Assembly (NCBI GenBank): GCA_947446025.1
Contig: CANFEY010000046.1
Span: 1 to 38,122 of the forward strand
Source of the DNA: Bryobacterales bacterium
GTDB taxonomy: Bacteria > Acidobacteriota > Terriglobia > Bryobacterales > Bryobacteraceae
Length of the DNA: 38,122 bases
Direction of reading: 5' to 3'
The notes beneath the pieces were generated by a model. The model had not been told where the DNA came from and made no database searches. It was given only the letters and a program-made list of their open reading frames with translations. This document shows positions 1 to 8,700 of this stretch, in pieces. Each line of letters opens with the position of its first letter. The first letter of the stretch is position 1. The position numbers and the translations under genes are program-made.

Positions 1-2
1 CG

Positions 3-296
3 GTGCGGCCAAGGTTCATCCCTCATGGTGTCAGCCTCGTGTTTCGTCTTCTGGTATTTCAAATCGCGGCAACTCAAAAGAGGCCTCAACCGCCTACTCT
101 TCAGTTAGTTGCCGTCGGCGTGTCGCGCGTTAGCCGGACACTACTGGGTGAAGAACTGCCGCTGAGCGCCGTAAGCAGAATGCTGGGCCTTACCAACAAG
201 AGCGGAGCCAAGGCGTACATCGTAAGCGCTCGCCGCAAATTGAGCGCGGCCATGCGTCCGCACAAGCGCGCTGCTACACTGGCAGCCGTATCCTGA
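3..296 (+). CDS. Partial C-terminal fragment, HTH-like protein
   Basis: The reading frame is open to the left edge of the window, so the true start may lie outside it; the first GTG is at base 3. The last 45 residues (LPLSAVSRMLGLTNKSGAK, then a basic helix ARRKL) look like a helix-turn-helix of the sigma region 4 or transcription-regulator kind. The first 40 residues show no recognisable fold. The gene converges on the histidine kinase gene and overlaps its 3' end by 23 bases. Function is unknown; it could also be a chance open frame. Confidence 0.3.
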   Translation: MRPRFIPHGVSLVFRLLVFQIAATQKRPQPPTLQLVAVGVSRVSRTLLGEELPLSAVSRMLGLTNKSGAKAYIVSARRKLSAAMRPHKRAATLAAVS

Positions 297-1935
297 AGCG
301 CGCGCCGACCTCGGTGGTTTCCGTCCACAACTCCCCGCCATGCGAAAGCACGGTCTTGCGCGAAAGCGCCAGCCCGAGGCCCACTCCGTTCGGTTTGCCC
401 GCGGTGACGAAGGGCTGGAATAGGTCCCCGGCGATGGCTACGGGAATGCCGGGACCGGTGTCTTCCACGCAGACTGTGACCTCTCCGGTTCCGGCTTGCG
501 CGCGGACGCGCACCGAGCCGCCCTTGGGCATGGCCTCGATGGCATTGCCGATCAGATTCTGAAACACGCGTTCCATGGGGGAGCGGTCCAGCGGCAGTTC
601 CAGCTCAGTGGCTACATCAATCTCCACCGTAACAGCGCTCGCCTCCGCACTGGCCGCCAGGGGATCGTAGGCCGCTTGCACGATGTCCCGCAAGCGGCAC
701 ACCTCGCGGGCGTGCCCGCGGCCCTGCGTCACATCGGCTAACTCCTGCAGCATGTCCTGGACCTTTCGCGATGCGCGGTAGATATTCGCGGCCAGCCGCT
801 GTACCTGCGCGTCGGAGAGTTGCCGGTCCACCAGCATTTCTGATCCGCCGTAGATCGCCGCCAGGGGATTTCGCAGATCGTGAATGATCGAAGTGGACAG
901 GCGGCCAATGGTGGAGATGCGCTCCTGACGGATGAGTTCTTCGCGCGCCGTGGTCAGGTTCGCCGACATGGTGTTGAACGACTCCGCCAAACTGGCGATC
1001 TCGCCGGACCCGCCCGCCGGAACGCGCACCTGATAGTTCCCGCGTCCGATCTCCGCCGCCGCGCCGGTCAGCGTACCCAGCGGCCGCAGCAGCCGCCGCG
1101 TCAACCAGAACGTGATGCCGAGCCCCGCGATCACCGCCCCGCCCCACAGCGCGACTAGCCGGGTGCGCATGGTGTCGATGCGATTGCGCGCGCTCTCAAA
1201 CGATCGCTGAATCGATAGCCGTCCTACCTCGTGCCCCTCGATATCGGTCAGCGGGAAGGCTGAGCTGAAGTACTCCAAGCCCGCGGCTGGCAATGTGGAC
1301 GCCACTTCGCGCCCTCCGGCGGAGAATACAAAATCACTGCCGCCGGTGACGCGCTTCAGCTCCGCCACGTGTTCGGAATCCACCGCCTCGCCCACCACCA
1401 ATACGTTCAACAGACCCGCTCCGGGTCCGGACGCCACGAACACGGGCGTCAACACCACTTGGTACAAACGGTTGGCCAGCGTGACAAAGCCACGCGCCTG
1501 CTCTGGAAATTTCTTCGCCGCCGCGCTCACAAAATCGAGCGACCGGAGCTTGGACCCCGAGCCCGCCTGCGCAATCACCGCCCCATTCGGCGCGGCCACG
1601 ATGAAGAGAGTCCCGCTCTGTGCCAGCCGCCCCCAGACTTCGCTGGCCGTGTCCTGGATGGTGGCCTCATCTCCAGTGCCGAACGCCGCGCGGATATCCG
1701 GCATGCGGCTCATCACCAGACTGACGGAGGCGAGTTCCCCGGCGCGCGCCTGCCACAGCGATTGATACGCCTGAAAGCTGGCGCGAACTTCTTCTTCAAT
1801 GGTGGCCGCCGCGATGCGTCCCAACTGATCCTGAATCACCCATCCCAGCGCGCCGAACAGCACCGTGATGGCGATGGATGTGGACAGCATCACCCGCCAC
1901 AACAGCGATACCGGACGTGGTGCCGGTGCCTTCAT
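274..1935 (-). CDS. Membrane sensor histidine kinase (Cache-like, HAMP, HisKA, HATPase)
   Basis: A 553-residue sensor kinase. A transmembrane helix at about 12-33 is followed by an extracytoplasmic sensor region of about 225 residues that resembles a Cache fold, then a second helix near 265-285 and a HAMP linker (RRLLRPLGTLTGAAAEIGRG). The phosphoacceptor is His352 in SIIHDLRNPLAAI. The ATPase domain shows the N box NLIGNAIEAM (Asn464), G1 DTGPGI near 492, an F box LFQPFV and G2 GVGLGLAL near 517. The ATG overlaps the stop of the cupredoxin-like gene (ATGA), so translation is probably coupled. It shares an operon with the OmpR-type regulator at 3961-4632, its likely partner. The signal sensed is unknown. 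Confidence 0.93.
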   Translation of the reverse strand: MKAPAPRPVSLLWRVMLSTSIAITVLFGALGWVIQDQLGRIAAATIEEEVRASFQAYQSLWQARAGELASVSLVMSRMPDIRAAFGTGDEATIQDTASEVWGRLAQSGTLFIVAAPNGAVIAQAGSGSKLRSLDFVSAAAKKFPEQARGFVTLANRLYQVVLTPVFVASGPGAGLLNVLVVGEAVDSEHVAELKRVTGGSDFVFSAGGREVASTLPAAGLEYFSSAFPLTDIEGHEVGRLSIQRSFESARNRIDTMRTRLVALWGGAVIAGLGITFWLTRRLLRPLGTLTGAAAEIGRGNYQVRVPAGGSGEIASLAESFNTMSANLTTAREELIRQERISTIGRLSTSIIHDLRNPLAAIYGGSEMLVDRQLSDAQVQRLAANIYRASRKVQDMLQELADVTQGRGHAREVCRLRDIVQAAYDPLAASAEASAVTVEIDVATELELPLDRSPMERVFQNLIGNAIEAMPKGGSVRVRAQAGTGEVTVCVEDTGPGIPVAIAGDLFQPFVTAGKPNGVGLGLALSRKTVLSHGGELWTETTEVGARFRIRLPV

Positions 1936-2636
1936 CGCGCTGCCGGGTACAACCCGCTCTCATGCGCCGGCGTGTGGTATTCGTGGCCGAACTTGTTGGT
2001 GTGCGGAACCGCCAAGTACCCGCTCTCGGAAATCGAAAGCGGAGCGGCTACCAACGGCTCGGCCCCCACCGTCACGGTCTTGGCCAGCCCATTCAACACC
2101 GCATCCGTCGCGCGTTCGTGGAACACGCGCAGCCGGTATTCGCCGGGAGGCACGTTTTCTATCCGATAGGTACCGTCCTTTTGCGTGACCGCGAAATAGG
2201 GAGTCTCCAGGGCTACGATCACGGCGCTCATGTTCGGGTGAATGTTGCAGAACACGCGCACCACGCCCGCGCGGCCAAAGCGGACGCTGCGCGAAGTGCC
2301 CGGCGGATACAGGCCTACGTCGAACAGCTGCCCGTTGTAGTTGGAAAAAGCGTTGTGGAAGATGGGATCGAAGTTCGGGAAATCCACCCGCGTCCCGGTC
2401 TGGATGGCCAGCACGTGCGGTGAAAAGGTCTTATCGCGCTGGACGATCCGGGCCTTGAGCGCGGGTCTGGTTGCGGCAACTGCGCGCACGGGCTCCAGCC
2501 ATACCACCACGCCGGAATAATCCAACCCTTTACGCACTGCCGCATCCCGCGAATCGCGCAGTTCCACGCGCCCCGTTACGGGCGCGGCGGCAGCTAGAGC
2601 CCCGAGGCTAAAAAAGATAAGCGATCGCCAGGTCAT
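1932..2636 (-). CDS. Secreted cupredoxin-like protein with carboxypeptidase-regulatory-like C-terminus
   Basis: The start chosen is the ATG giving MTWRSLIFFSLGALAAAAPV, a classic signal peptide; a longer frame upstream adds a non-signal-like tail. The 234-residue product has a cupredoxin-type core with candidate copper ligands: a His in FHNAFSNYNGQ and Cys/His/Met in VFCNIHPNMSA. After it comes a short beta-sandwich motif (DGTYRIENVPPGEYRLRV) typical of carboxypeptidase-regulatory domains. This arrangement is known from plastocyanin- or methylamine-utilisation-like periplasmic proteins. Its ATG lies inside the 3' end of the porin gene (29-base overlap) and its stop overlaps the kinase ATG. 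It may bind copper or carry electrons in the periplasm; the substrate is unknown. Confidence 0.8.
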   Translation of the reverse strand: MTWRSLIFFSLGALAAAAPVTGRVELRDSRDAAVRKGLDYSGVVVWLEPVRAVAATRPALKARIVQRDKTFSPHVLAIQTGTRVDFPNFDPIFHNAFSNYNGQLFDVGLYPPGTSRSVRFGRAGVVRVFCNIHPNMSAVIVALETPYFAVTQKDGTYRIENVPPGEYRLRVFHERATDAVLNGLAKTVTVGAEPLVAAPLSISESGYLAVPHTNKFGHEYHTPAHESGLYPAAR

Positions 2637-3918
2637 AGTGAGGGTTGATCCGCGTATTGGCGAAGTAGCTGGTCCGCACCTGCGAGGCTTCAAATCCGGT
2701 CATCAGGTTCGATCCCCAACGATACATCACATTCGCCCCGTAGGACTGATTCTTCGTGACTCCGCCCTGGCCCAGATCCCGGTTCCGGTCATCTTGCTGG
2801 CCCGCGAAGAGGTTAAAGGACGTGCGCGCCGTCGCCTTCAGTTTCAGCTGCGCCCACCCGCCCTGCGAGTGTACGGCGGCCGCCGCGTTCACGTCGGCCA
2901 CCCTGCGTACCGTGATCCCCTGGCGCAGTCCGCCCACCACTCCGGTGTTCTGCCCGCCGAAATATTGCCCGGTAAATTCCACGCGACTCACTGGCCGCAG
3001 CAGCCAATCCAGCGTGAAGATCCGCGAAGGGACGCTTTGCCCCAGTACGCGCGAACTGCTCACATGAAATCCAGGAGCCACCTCCACGCGCTTCGTGCCG
3101 CGCTGTGCCCACACCTCAAAGCGGCCTTCGTAGCCGGGACGCGAAGCCGCCAAGGAGTCGCCGTAGTCGGCAGCCAGTCCGGTCCCTGTCTCGGCCGTTT
3201 GGTACACGCCGCCCTGCGCCCGCAGGCCGATGCGATTCTTCCAGTCCAAGCGATGCTCCACGCGGACCTGGGGTTGCCACAGCCACAGATTGCCGGCGCC
3301 CGTCAGTGCGGAGACGCCCACCTGGGCCAACGAATCCGGCTCGCGAGGCGCCATCACTGGCTTGTCGAACGCGAATCCCACGGTGGTGCGCTTCCACGCT
3401 ACATCGAGCGTGGCGACGCGCAGCCGCATGGTCTGATTCAGTCCCGTGCCGCCGCTGAAGAAATCCATGAACACGGACCCGTTCACATTGCCCCCGTGCA
3501 GCACCGTGGGACCATCCAGCCGCAGCCCCAGCACGGTCTGCCGGAACGTCGCCCCCGCGCCCGCCGCGCCTCCCGAAGGCGGCAACACTACCGGATACTG
3601 CTGCCCTGCCGATGCCTGGCCGTTCAGGTACGCGTTGAACAGCAACATACCCGTCACCGAGATCGGCAGTTTGTTGTCCGAGGTCACGCGCGTTTGGTCC
3701 AGCTCCGCCACCCGCTGCTCGGCCACTTCAACGCGCTCGGCCAGAGGCACCGCGTCCACCGTGCCCAGCCGCGCCTTCAGTTCCTCGACTTCTTTGGTCA
3801 GAGCGCGATTCTGCTCTTCCAGCTTCGCCAGCCGGTCCAGCACGTCCCGCAGCGGATCGCCCTGCTGCCCCCATGCGGCAGCGGACACCAGCAGCCCCAG
3901 AATGAACCCCTTCAACAT
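2608..3918 (-). CDS. Outer-membrane porin-like beta-barrel with N-terminal coiled coil
   Basis: This 436-residue protein starts with a signal peptide (MLKGFILGLLVSAAAWGQQ), followed by a heptad-like charged segment (about 22-75) that should form a trimerising coiled coil. The rest alternates polar and hydrophobic residues in strands with turns, ending in the aromatic residue of AIAYLF, as expected for an outer-membrane barrel. That plan matches putative porins of the OprO/OprP or DcaP kind. The substrate cannot be read from sequence. It sits second in the regulator-porin-cupredoxin-kinase operon, and a perfect 10-base palindrome lies just upstream of its start. Confidence 0.72.
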   Translation of the reverse strand: MLKGFILGLLVSAAAWGQQGDPLRDVLDRLAKLEEQNRALTKEVEELKARLGTVDAVPLAERVEVAEQRVAELDQTRVTSDNKLPISVTGMLLFNAYLNGQASAGQQYPVVLPPSGGAAGAGATFRQTVLGLRLDGPTVLHGGNVNGSVFMDFFSGGTGLNQTMRLRVATLDVAWKRTTVGFAFDKPVMAPREPDSLAQVGVSALTGAGNLWLWQPQVRVEHRLDWKNRIGLRAQGGVYQTAETGTGLAADYGDSLAASRPGYEGRFEVWAQRGTKRVEVAPGFHVSSSRVLGQSVPSRIFTLDWLLRPVSRVEFTGQYFGGQNTGVVGGLRQGITVRRVADVNAAAAVHSQGGWAQLKLKATARTSFNLFAGQQDDRNRDLGQGGVTKNQSYGANVMYRWGSNLMTGFEASQVRTSYFANTRINPHYDLAIAYLF

Positions 3919-3933
3919 TCGCGCCCCCCAAAC

Positions 3934-3954
3934 AAATGGTGTCAGACACCATTT
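3934..3954. repeat. Perfect 10-base inverted repeat between regulator and porin genes
   Basis: The sequence AAATGGTGTC, one A, GACACCATTT is an exact palindrome. It fills the 42-base gap between the response-regulator stop and the porin ATG, ending 16 bases before that ATG. It could be a dispersed REP-like element, an mRNA hairpin that sets relative expression within the operon, or an operator for an internal promoter. No second full copy is seen in this window. Confidence 0.6.
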
Positions 3955-3960
3955 AAAATT

Positions 3961-4632
3961 CTACGGCAGAAAGCGGTACCCCACGCCGAAGACGGTCAGG
4001 AAATGCCGCGGAGTCTCCGAATCCCGCTCCAGCTTCTGGCGCAGCCGGACCACGTGCGCGTCCACCGTGCGTGTATTCGGGAAGGACTCGTACCCCCACA
4101 CCGAATTCAGGATCACATCCCGCGACAGCGCCTTGCCTGGATTCTGCACAAAGAACGCCAGCAAGTTAAACTCGGCCTTCGTCAGCCGGATTTCCGCCCC
4201 CGCCCGCCGGACCTGCCGCTGATCCAGGTCGATCTCAACGTCGCCGAATCCCAGCTTGGCCGCCGTCTGCCCCGTGCGCCGCAGCAGCGCCCGGATGCGC
4301 GCCAACAATTCCCGCGTGCCGAAAGGCTTGACCACGTAGTCATCCGCGCCGATCTCCAGCAGCAGCACCTTGTCCAACTCATCGCCCATCGCGCTGAGCA
4401 CGATCACCGGCGTGACCGATCCCTTTGCCCGCAGCCGCTTGCACACCTCCACGCCGCTCAACCCCGGCATGCGAAGGTCCACGAGAATGAGGTCCGGCTT
4501 GACCGATAGCGCCGTATCCAGACCGGTAGCCCCATCGGCCACCAGCAGCGGACGGTAGCCCTCGTTCTCCAGCATCAGGCCAATGGTGTCGCGCAGCCCG
4601 TCGTCGTCATCGATCACCAAGATTGTCTGCAT
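3961..4632 (-). CDS. OmpR/PhoB-type response regulator
   Basis: A 223-residue two-domain regulator. The receiver domain (1-118) has the acidic cluster IDDDD at 8-11, the phosphoacceptor Asp52 in ILVDLRMPG, the conserved Ser80 and Lys102 in VVKPF. The C-terminal winged helix (about 125-221) ends with DAHVVRLRQKLE and GVGYRFLP, typical of the OmpR class. It is the first gene of the operon and probably takes phosphate from the kinase at 274-1935. Likely targets include its own operon. Confidence 0.95.
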   Translation of the reverse strand: MQTILVIDDDDGLRDTIGLMLENEGYRPLLVADGATGLDTALSVKPDLILVDLRMPGLSGVEVCKRLRAKGSVTPVIVLSAMGDELDKVLLLEIGADDYVVKPFGTRELLARIRALLRRTGQTAAKLGFGDVEIDLDQRQVRRAGAEIRLTKAEFNLLAFFVQNPGKALSRDVILNSVWGYESFPNTRTVDAHVVRLRQKLERDSETPRHFLTVFGVGYRFLP

Positions 4633-4866
4633 GGACTCTTCTCATTGTAGACACGTGGGGCAGGTTCCCCACCTGCTTTGCCTGTTTTCGGGCAAGGCGC
4701 AGCCCGACTAGAGGGCGCTGACAAAGGCTGTGCGGACACCGGATCGCGGGCGAAACCGCCTGCGCTACCACGATAGATCAGCAGTTTGCAAGGGCAGGGC
4801 AGGCGGTTTCGCCTGCCACTTTGATTTTTTCAGCACCCTCAGACTGGGTGGGAAATAGGGTGGAAA
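4633..4866. repeat. Intergenic region with dispersed palindromic repeat, copy A
   Basis: No gene is visible here. The region carries GGGCGAAACCGCCTGC near 4748-4764 and an inverted relative GGCAGGCG-GTTT-CGCCTGCC at 4798-4817, a perfect 8-base hairpin followed by a T-rich tract. Related copies occur at 11784-11803 and 25681-25752, so this is a dispersed repeat family. The second hairpin plus T-run could also act as an intrinsic terminator on the plus strand. A smaller inverted repeat (GTGGGG/CCCCAC) lies near 4655-4672. Confidence 0.6.
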
Positions 4867-4943
4867 TGGTGGGCCTGACAGAACTCGAATCTGTGACCTC
4901 TACCGTGTCAAGGTAGCGCTCTAACCAACTGAGCTACAGGCCC
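4867..4943 (-). tRNA. tRNA-Val (anticodon GAC)
   Basis: On the minus strand the acceptor stem is GGGCCTG/CAGGCCC, the D arm GCTC-AGTTGGTTA-GAGC, the anticodon arm CTACC-TTGACAC-GGTAG and the T arm ACAGA-TTCGAGT-TCTGT. The seven-base anticodon loop has T at position 33 and anticodon GAC, which reads valine GTC/GTT codons. Discriminator A and an encoded CCA follow (the CCA lies at 4867-4869). All stems pair fully. Confidence 0.97.
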
Positions 4944-4976
4944 GTGCGGGTGGGAAACTCAAATATACCACGCCAG

Positions 4977-5702
4977 TCAGGAACTAACCACATCTCCCAC
5001 ACGAATCACCCCGCCTTCCGCGATGCGGGTGTTCACCGTCAGCCGGTAGTAGTGGGTGAACTGCCCGCGCTTCGCCACTGGCGGCATCTCCGCCTGGCGC
5101 AGCTCCGCGAAGCGCTTCTGGAAGCCCGCATCCTGCGCGCCGGTGAGCGAATCGCGCGACGGGACCACGCAGCGCTGGCATGGATTCACGGCCTCCACGC
5201 CCACGTCCCCAACCCGGAAGCGCGAGCCGTACAGGCTGTCCTCCCAAAACGCCTCGACACCATCGAACTCCACGTTGCAGCGGAAGCGGCGGCGGACTTC
5301 TTCGGGCGGCAAGCCGAACCACTCGCCCACCCGCGCCACCGACGCCGCGGAAATGAAGGTGGGACCAGGAGAATCGGTGTCGTCGGGGAACCCCATGTCC
5401 GCATTCTGCCGCCACTCCACCGGCTCGCCGAGGCGTTCCGCGAACCAGCTGGCAATAGACAAACCGTCGCGCACAAGTGAGCAGGTCTGCCCGGCGAGCG
5501 TCACCTCCAAGCGAGCCAAATCGAACTGGGCCCGTATCGAATGCACCTCGACGCGATTCTTGGCGTTCACGAACCGCCCGCGCCCGTCGACCAGCGCCCA
5601 CCTCCGGTCGAACTCCAGCGCTCCGCTGGGCAGAACACGAGCCTCGCCCACATCGACTCCATCGAGCCCCTTGATGGGATAGAGAAGGAGCCGCGTGACC
5701 AC
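4977..5702 (-). CDS. MOSC domain protein with MOSC N-terminal beta barrel
   Basis: A 241-residue protein beginning MVTRLLLYPIKGLDG, the hallmark of the MOSC N-terminal barrel (YPIKS-like). The C-terminal MOSC domain contains NPCQRCVVPSRDSLTG, whose first Cys is the expected molybdenum-cofactor ligand. Relatives include YcbX, the mARC proteins and the C-terminus of Moco sulfurase; some reduce N-hydroxylated compounds using Moco. No ferredoxin domain is attached. Its ATG is just downstream of the receptor stop with an overlap-free junction (stop at 5703), so co-transcription is possible. Confidence 0.88.
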   Translation of the reverse strand: MVTRLLLYPIKGLDGVDVGEARVLPSGALEFDRRWALVDGRGRFVNAKNRVEVHSIRAQFDLARLEVTLAGQTCSLVRDGLSIASWFAERLGEPVEWRQNADMGFPDDTDSPGPTFISAASVARVGEWFGLPPEEVRRRFRCNVEFDGVEAFWEDSLYGSRFRVGDVGVEAVNPCQRCVVPSRDSLTGAQDAGFQKRFAELRQAEMPPVAKRGQFTHYYRLTVNTRIAEGGVIRVGDVVSS

Positions 5703-8700
5703 CTAGAAGATCAGCTTGAGGCTGCCCTGAATCTGGCGCGACGTGGTCACCGTGGAGGTAATCAGCCCCGCCGACGCATTGAACGCCGCGCCGCTGAACA
5801 CGGTGGTGTTCGGCACGCCGAAATTCGCGCGATTGAGCAGATTGAAAAACTCCGCCCGGAACTGGAGCTTGAAGCGCTCATTGATGCGCGTGTCCTTGTT
5901 GACCGAGAAGTCCACTGTGGCGAGGCCCGGTCCGCGCAGCACGCCGCGGCCGACGTTGCCGAACGTGCCCACGTTGGGCAGCAGGAACGCGTTGGGATCA
6001 TACCAGCGCGTGGGCTGGCCCAGAATGATGTCGCCGGTGAAGGCCGGGTTGAAATTCGGCCGGTCCGGATTGCGCGTATCGCCATTCGCCGACCGGTTTG
6101 CACCCACCAGCGGCGTGAACGGAAACCCGCTCAGCAGCGTCGTGATGCTGTTCAACTGCCAGCCGCTAACCACGCGGCTCATCGCCCCATTTCCCGATTG
6201 CATCCAGCGCTGCCCCGCCCCGAACGGCAGATCGTAGTGGAAGGAGATGGTCGATTGATGGCGCGCGTCGAAGGCCGACGGCCCCCAGTCGCGCCGCAGA
6301 TTGCTGCGGTCCATCAACATCTGCGCCTGATTGTTTGCCTGCGCGCCCGTGAGGGCCGAATTCATATCCAGATTCTTTGACCAGGTGTAATTCCCACGCA
6401 CCTGCAAGCCGTGCGAGAGGCGCCGCGTCAACTCCACCTGTAGGCCGTTGTAGCTGCTGTTGCCTTGCGTGGTCCAGAAGAAGCCACCCGCAAGATACTG
6501 GTTCGGACGCAGCCCAACCGGAATGTATTGCTGCCCTTGCGAAATCACGCCGCGAGCCGCGCCCGTGCCTCCGCTGGTGCAAGGCGGGGCGTTACAAATT
6601 TGGGCGGGCACCGTATTGGGATCCAGACTCAGCAACCCGTGATACCCGTGCGATCCGATGTAGGCCACGCGCAGCGTCATGTTCGAAGCCAGCTGCTGCT
6701 CAATCGAAAAGTTCCAGTTCTGCAACGCGGGAGTCCGCGCGTCCGCCTGCACGCCCTGCGGCGCGAACGTGGTACACGGCTGCGGCACGGTCGGGCTGCA
6801 CGCCGGCCGAGGCTGCACGCCGGAAGTAATCGGCAGCGCCGCGAACAGAGAACCGGTGAACGTCACGGAACCGTTGTAAGGCGGTATCGAGTTTAGCAGG
6901 AACGCCAGGTTGTCGATTAGCGTGTAATACATGCCGTAGCCCGCGCGGATCGCCGTCTTGCCGTTGCCGAACGGGTCCCACGCCAAGCTCGCGCGCGGAG
7001 CAAACAGCTTCTTCGCGTTGTTGGTGGTGAACGCCGAGTTGCCGGTACGAGGCTCCGTGATCAACACGCCGTTGGCATCCGTGATCCAATTCCCCGCCCT
7101 GCCCGCGACTTCGTTCCAGCCTGTTGTGAACTCATGCCGCAGTCCGATCTCAAAGGTCAGATTGCGCCGCAGCTTGATCGTGTCGTTCACGAACCACGCG
7201 CCGAACAGGCTACGGAAACCGACTGTCGTCGGATTCGGCACCACTTGAAAATTCGTCACCGTGCCCTGCAGGAACGTCGTCAGACTCGCGAACGTCGCCT
7301 GACCCAAGCGGCGCGACGCGCTGTTTTCGTTGTCCTGCATGCGTTGGAACCACACGCCGGCGCTCAACTGATGCCGCCCGCTGGAGACGGACACCGTATC
7401 CGCGAACGTGAACAGGTTGCGCCGGTTCAGCACATTCGCCGCATTGTTCGACCCGCCCGCCGTAATCGCCGCCAATCCCGTTGTCGTATTGCCGCCGCCG
7501 ATCACAAACCCGCCCACTTGCGCACCCGAGACAAAGGAAAGGCTCGCCGGGAATTGCTGGAACTCCACCGCGTCAAAATTAAACCCGGCGCGCGAGAAGC
7601 CCGCGCGGAACGTGTTCAACACGCGCGGCGAAACGATGTGCGTCTCCTGCAAACTCAACACTTGCGCCCGCAGCCGAACGCCGTTGCCGAATAGCGGGTC
7701 CGCCGCCGGGACCACCGAGTCGCCGTCGTCAATCGTGTAGCTGCCCGTCAACGTGTCCGTATTGCTCAGGTTGTAATCGCTACGCGCCGTGCCGAACTCC
7801 TCGCGCACCTTGCGCCGCGGATTGTTGAAGGAAAGCGCCGTCCCCGTTTCAACGCCATTTGAGAGCAACTGCGCACCATTCACTGCCGGCCACAACTGCT
7901 GCACGAACGGCAGCATACGCGCGTCCAAATTCGCCACCGGGGCGTACACACCCGCGGCGTTAGGCACCCGTCCCTGGCGCGCCTGATCGTTCGGCACCAC
8001 CGTCACATTCGTCACGGCCAGGCGTTCCCGGAATCCTTCGTAGTTCCCGAACACAAACAGCTTGTCCTTCTTGATAGGCCCGCCGAGCGCCACACCAAAC
8101 TGATTGCGTCGGAAATCAGGCGTCGAACCCCGGTCAAAGAAATTGCGCGCATCCAGCTTGTTGTTGCGGATGAACTCAAACGCCGAACCATGCACCGCAT
8201 TCGTGCCCGACTGCGTCACCACGTTCACCTGCGCCCCGGCGCGCTTGCCGTACTCCGCCGAATAGTTGTCCGTCAGCAGGTTGAACTCGCGCACGGCATC
8301 CACGCCCAGCAACTGCCCGCTCACCCCGCCCGGACTGTTCGACAACTGGCTGGACCCTGTGTACTCAATCCCGTTCAGCAGGAAAATGTTCTCAAGCGGA
8401 CGCCGTCCGGCCACGCTGAAATTGCTGCCGTTGCTGGTGCTGGTCCCCGCGCTGCGCAACGGATAGTTGATCGCACTGGGATTTAGCGTGATCAAATTGT
8501 CAAAGCTGCGCCCGTTCAGCGGAAGATCCTTCACCTGCCGCTCGCCCACCAACCCGAACACCTGCGAGGTGCTTGTATTGACCAGCGGCAACTCCTCGGT
8601 CACCGTGATCGATTCGCTCACCGCGCCCAGCTCCAAGGTTACGTTCAGCACCGCGCTTTGGCCGACAACTAGGTCGATGCCCGTCCGCACCGTGGTCTTG

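Noticed and set aside
2638-4509. Plus-strand open frame of 623 codons
   Set aside because: It is antisense to the porin and response regulator, is rich in His/Arg/Gln/Pro as expected from the complement of GC-rich coding DNA, and matches no protein pattern.
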